A DNA stretch of 8,428 nt, taken from NCBI GenBank assembly GCA_905204385.1, contig CAJKZL010000109.1, positions 1 through 8,428 of the forward strand. Reading direction: 5' to 3'. This document shows, piece by piece, positions 6,001-8,428 of this stretch; the stretch's first letter is position 1, and every line of letters starts with the position of its first letter. The notes below the pieces were generated by a model, which saw nothing but the letters and a program-made list of their open reading frames with translations, was not told the origin of the DNA and ran no database searches. Source of the stretch: an uncultured Odoribacter sp. Its GTDB lineage: Bacteria > Bacteroidota > Bacteroidia > Bacteroidales > Marinifilaceae. Both the position numbers and the translations under genes were made by a program.

Positions 6001-6528
6001 ATGAAAAAAATTGCAGTATTAGCCATCGATCCCGTAAACGGGTCAGGTTTGTTTCAATACCTGGAAGCCTTTTATGAAAACGGAATCTCCTACCGTACAT
6101 TTGCCGTTTCCGACAATAAAACCATTTCTACCAATTCGGGAATCCGACTCGAAACCGACGATGTGATCGCCAATTTAAAAGGACATGCAGACGATTATGA
6201 GGCGCTGGTATTTTCGTGCGGGGATGCCATGCCTGTTTTTCAGAATAATGCCGGAAAACCTTTTAATCTGGATTTGCTCGCAGTAATACAGGAATTTGCC
6301 GCCAAACAAAAATTACTCATCGGCCATTGTGCTTCAGCGCTCATTTTTGAAATAGCAGGAGTGTCCGAAGGACGGAAACTGGCAGTCCATCCATTGGCCA
6401 AGCCGGCTATTCAAAAAGGAATAGCCACCGACGAGAGCTTCACAGTAGACAGGAATTTCTACACTGCCCAATGCGAACATACTTTGTCCCGACTGCTGCC
6501 GGTATTACTCGAAGTGCTTAAGAAATAA
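6001..6528 (+). CDS. DJ-1/PfpI-family protein with nucleophile-elbow cysteine
   Basis: A 175-residue cytoplasmic protein with the flavodoxin-like DJ-1/PfpI layout. The first strand is KKIAVLAID (2-10), YEALVFSCGD (66-75) is the central strand, and KLLIGHCASALIF (104-116) forms the nucleophile elbow with Cys110. This is followed by the family pattern GVSEGRKLAVHP (120-131) and the late strand FTVDRNFYTAQ (147-157). Family members include glyoxalase/deglycase-like, chaperone and peptidase-like proteins. Two features are unusual. The acidic residue near the first loop that corresponds to DJ-1 Glu18 appears to be replaced by Gly16 in my by-eye alignment. In addition, histidine precedes rather than follows the cysteine (HC, against CH in PfpI). 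It is transcribed away from the HxlR regulator, suggesting induction by reactive carbonyls or electrophiles. Catalytic activity is uncertain. Confidence 0.82.
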   Translation: MKKIAVLAIDPVNGSGLFQYLEAFYENGISYRTFAVSDNKTISTNSGIRLETDDVIANLKGHADDYEALVFSCGDAMPVFQNNAGKPFNLDLLAVIQEFAAKQKLLIGHCASALIFEIAGVSEGRKLAVHPLAKPAIQKGIATDESFTVDRNFYTAQCEHTLSRLLPVLLEVLKK

Positions 6529-6537
6529 AAGAACTTT

Positions 6538-6588
6538 CCCGTCCTGTAGCCGGCTCCGCCACACCAGGGAGCCAGCTACAGGGCAGGG
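6538..6588. repeat. Long GC-rich hairpin after the DJ-1/PfpI gene
   Basis: CCTGTAGCCGGCTCC (6543-6557) and GGAGCCAGCTACAGG (6568-6582) form a 15-bp stem with a single mismatch (6551/6574) and a 10-nt loop; outer bases 6538-6542 pair partly with 6583-6587. It begins 9 bp after the stop codon, where a terminator is expected, but no T-run follows on either strand. It may stabilise the mRNA end, stop transcription by another route, or be a palindromic genomic repeat. Confidence 0.6.
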
Positions 6589-6825
6589 ATGTCTGGATAG
6601 CTTCCGAGTGATTATCCGGTAAATCGAAGATATTATGGAAAGCAAGGGTAAAAACAAAATTTCGACCGGACAGATCATTACACTAAAAGGAATATTCCCA
6701 TCCAGATGAATTCGATGACAACAAAAAAGGGGAAATAGCCAATTAACCGGGAATAAAGGTCTCTTTAAAGTTGAAAAAAATAAGGATATTTGTATCCAAA
6801 AAATGACTTCAACGAATAAAAGACT
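6589..6825. other. Intergenic stretch without a convincing gene
   Basis: AT-rich and apparently non-coding. Small items seen are a 24-codon frame (6635-6709, plus strand, beginning ME-S-K-G-K) with no support, a perfect 10-bp palindrome GGAATATTCC (6689-6698), and a perfect stem GGATA/TATCC with loop TTTG (6784-6797). The last overlaps GATATTTG (6785-6792), a one-mismatch -7 element that could serve the DUF302 gene, though no -33 element is found at the right distance. An 8-codon frame (6803-6829) ends in an ATGA overlap with the DUF302 start. Confidence 0.4.
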
Positions 6826-7323
6826 ATGAGAACAAACATTACAATTACCTTATTCCATCTGATCCTTCCCATGATCCTCATGGGACAAAACGCCAAAAAT
6901 ATGAACCCAAACCTTTTTACGCACCGAAGCCATTATTCTGTCGAAGAGACCCTCTCCCGGATTGAGAGCCAACTGAAAGCCCTGAATATCCCCGTATTCG
7001 CCAAATTCGATCATCAGAAAAACGCCCGGGCTGTAAATATGACCCTCCGGCCTACACAAGTAATCGTGTTCGGGGCTCCGGCCGTAGGGACAAAACTGAT
7101 GGAAATCAACCCCGCCATCGCCATCGAACTTCCGCTACGCATAGCCGTCTGGGAAGACGAAAACAATCGGGTTTGGGCAGCATTTCCGCAAATGAGACCC
7201 CTGGCTGAAAAATACAACCTCCAGGATCATCCCATCATTGAAAAAATGCAAAAACTATTGGAAGAACTGGTCACGCAAGCTTCCGAGCGGCCATCGACCG
7301 ATGAACAGCAAGATGTCCGATAA
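6826..7323 (+). CDS. DUF302 domain protein with N-terminal signal peptide
   Basis: A 165-residue protein. Residues 1-20 are a hydrophobic leader with a likely signal-peptidase I site near LMG-QN (20/21); no lipobox cysteine is present, so it is probably periplasmic. The remainder matches DUF302: FAKFDHQKNARAV (58-70), LRPTQVIVFGAPAVGT (74-89, with the FGxP turn), LMEINPAIAIELPLRIAVWED (91-111), then RVWAAF (115-120) and a tail containing LAEKYNL. This order and spacing are typical of DUF302, a small alpha/beta fold of unknown biochemical role found alone or fused in many bacteria. The last 20 residues are polar and probably disordered. It precedes the DUF1848 gene by 35 bp on the same strand with no terminator between, so the two are likely cotranscribed. 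Family assignment is confident; function is unknown. Confidence 0.88.
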   Translation: MRTNITITLFHLILPMILMGQNAKNMNPNLFTHRSHYSVEETLSRIESQLKALNIPVFAKFDHQKNARAVNMTLRPTQVIVFGAPAVGTKLMEINPAIAIELPLRIAVWEDENNRVWAAFPQMRPLAEKYNLQDHPIIEKMQKLLEELVTQASERPSTDEQQDVR

Positions 7324-7358
7324 ACCGCCTTATCCATTTTTCTAAACAAAGACCACCT

Positions 7359-8297
7359 ATGATTGTCAGCGCAAGCCGGAGAACCGACATCCCGGCTTTT
7401 TATTCCGATTGGTTGCTCAACCGAATACACGAAGGTTACGTCCTGGTACGGAATCCCTTCAACCCCAAAATGGTCAGTCGCATCGACCTTCGTCCAGAAG
7501 TAGTCGACTGCATTGTTTTCTGGACCAAAAATCCGGCACCCCTGCTCGGAAAATTGGACCGGCTGAAAGAGTATAACTATTATTTTCAGTTTACCGTCAA
7601 TCCTTATGGCAAAGAACTCGAAACTCACCTGCCTCCTTTATCCCGCCGCCTGGACACCTTTAAACGGCTTTCCGACAAAATCGGACGGGAAAAAGTCATC
7701 TGGCGTTACGATCCCGTGCTGACCAACAGAGAATATACCGTTGCTTTTCACCAGGAAAAATTCGCTGCAATCGCCGGGATCCTGAAAGACTATACCGAAA
7801 AATGTATGCTTGGCTTTATCGATCATTACCGGCATATCCTCCCGGCTGTGAGCAAACACGCTATACTTCCCCTCCAACCCGAAGAAATCGAAGAAATGGC
7901 CGTTTCTTTCCGCAAAACGACCGATGTTTTTCCTACCCTGCAACTCGAAACCTGTACTACAAAAGTCGACCTTTCCCATCTGGGCATTCCGGCAGGCCTA
8001 TGTATAGACGACAAACTCATCGAAAGGATAACCGGCTATCCCATAAAGACACGCAAAGACAAGAATCAAAGGGATATTTGCAACTGTGCCGAAAGCATCG
8101 ATATCGGAACCTACGAAACTTGTCTCAACGGCTGCATCTATTGCTATGCCATCCGGGGAAACGACTCAACTGCACGACGGAATGCACAAACTCACGATAA
8201 AAACTCCCCCTTACTGACCGGAAACCTTACTTCCGGCGACATCGTCAAGGAACGCCCCATGAAAAGCCTGAGAGACAATCAACTCAATCTATTTTAA
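7359..8297 (+). CDS. DUF1848 protein with C-terminal radical-SAM-like cysteine cluster
   Basis: A 312-residue soluble protein of the usual family length. The opening MIVSASRRTDIPAFY is the DUF1848 hallmark, followed by YVLVRNPFNP (27-36), VFWTKNP (53-59), YFQFTVNPYG (75-84) and VIWRYDPV (113-120). The C-terminal region has C241 and C243, then SIDIG and CLNGCIYCYA, where C255, C259 and C262 form CX3CX2C, the pattern that binds the [4Fe-4S] cluster in radical SAM enzymes. In those enzymes the motif is N-terminal; here it comes after the presumed barrel, as known for this family. A radical SAM-type or repair-type reaction is a reasonable inference but unproven. All cysteines of the motif are intact. 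Residues beyond about 268 are polar and variable. It is the second gene after DUF302; no clear terminator follows. Confidence 0.92.
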   Translation: MIVSASRRTDIPAFYSDWLLNRIHEGYVLVRNPFNPKMVSRIDLRPEVVDCIVFWTKNPAPLLGKLDRLKEYNYYFQFTVNPYGKELETHLPPLSRRLDTFKRLSDKIGREKVIWRYDPVLTNREYTVAFHQEKFAAIAGILKDYTEKCMLGFIDHYRHILPAVSKHAILPLQPEEIEEMAVSFRKTTDVFPTLQLETCTTKVDLSHLGIPAGLCIDDKLIERITGYPIKTRKDKNQRDICNCAESIDIGTYETCLNGCIYCYAIRGNDSTARRNAQTHDKNSPLLTGNLTSGDIVKERPMKSLRDNQLNLF

Positions 8298-8327
8298 CCT
8301 GCTCCCGGACAAAACATCCCTAAAGCC

Positions 8328-8428
8328 TTTCATCCTTTCTCCTCCCTCCTTCATCATAAATCCCTACTCGTTCATAGTACATCCATAATCATTACACTAT
8401 CAACGTTACTCGATACTCGTTACTCGTT
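8328..8428. repeat. Degenerate 7-bp tandem repeat array, continuing past the window
   Basis: Read in steps of seven from 8328, 13 of 14 full units end in C and 12 of 14 have T just before it; typical units are GTTACTC, GATACTC, CTTCATC and GTACATC. The last 24 bases are the most regular. The family resembles the heptamers at 3018-3049 and 3143-3177 (GTTAATC in this phase). No frame or promoter is seen in 8298-8428. Confidence 0.6.

Noticed and set aside
6635..6709. 24-codon frame as a small protein gene
   Set aside because: No conserved family recognised, no promoter or partner, and frames of this length are common by chance in such DNA.
7227..7628. 133-codon antisense frame across the DUF302-DUF1848 junction
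   Set aside because: It overlaps two well supported genes and its product has no recognisable features.
7802..8200. 132-codon plus-strand frame in another phase within DUF1848
   Set aside because: Arg/Ser/Pro-rich low-quality translation typical of an out-of-frame reading of a real gene.
8328..8428. CRISPR array
   Set aside because: Units are 7 bp with no spacers; this is a short tandem repeat, and no cas gene is present.

Overview
The window looks like chromosomal DNA of a Bacteroidales bacterium. The evidence is promoter-like TAnnTTTG elements without Shine-Dalgarno sites, gene families typical of gut Bacteroidetes (an AspT/YidE-type carrier, a PiT transporter with a long helical tail, DUF1848), moderate GC content, and intergenic arrays of 7-bp repeats. 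I cannot name the genus; an Odoribacter- or Butyricimonas-like organism is only a guess. No phage, IS, CRISPR, rRNA or tRNA gene is visible.

Layout. Positions 1-783 (minus) hold the N-terminal half of an AspT/YidE-family membrane carrier, cut by the window edge. A 230-bp divergent intergenic region separates it from a plus-strand pair: a 108-aa helical protein of unknown function (1014-1340), joined by an ATGA overlap to a complete UbiB/AarF/ADCK atypical kinase (1337-2986). This operon converges on a PiT phosphate transporter (3172-5409, minus). The gap between them holds an AT-rich hairpin and a complex palindromic element whose arms are inverted arrays of 7-bp repeats. Upstream of the PiT gene, also on the minus strand, is an HxlR-type redox regulator (5485-5853). 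A DJ-1/PfpI-like protein (6001-6528) is transcribed divergently from the regulator. After another hairpin and an apparently non-coding stretch come a secreted DUF302 protein (6826-7323) and a DUF1848 protein with a C-terminal radical-SAM-like cysteine cluster (7359-8297), probably one transcript. The window ends in a second 7-bp repeat array (8328-8428) that runs off the edge.

How the parts may work together. The best regulatory find is a series of in-phase 11-bp direct repeats (core TGTAAC) just upstream of a perfect TAnnTTTG element in front of the PiT gene. It has the geometry of a PhoB (Pho) box and overlaps the stop codon of the HxlR gene, so the transporter probably has its own phosphate-responsive promoter. 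The HxlR regulator and the divergent DJ-1/PfpI gene look like a small electrophile- or redox-response module. The 108-aa protein and UbiB kinase are probably translationally coupled. I found no clear new defence or mobile system. The least explained items are the inverted heptamer-repeat element, the UbiB partner protein and the DUF302-DUF1848 pair.
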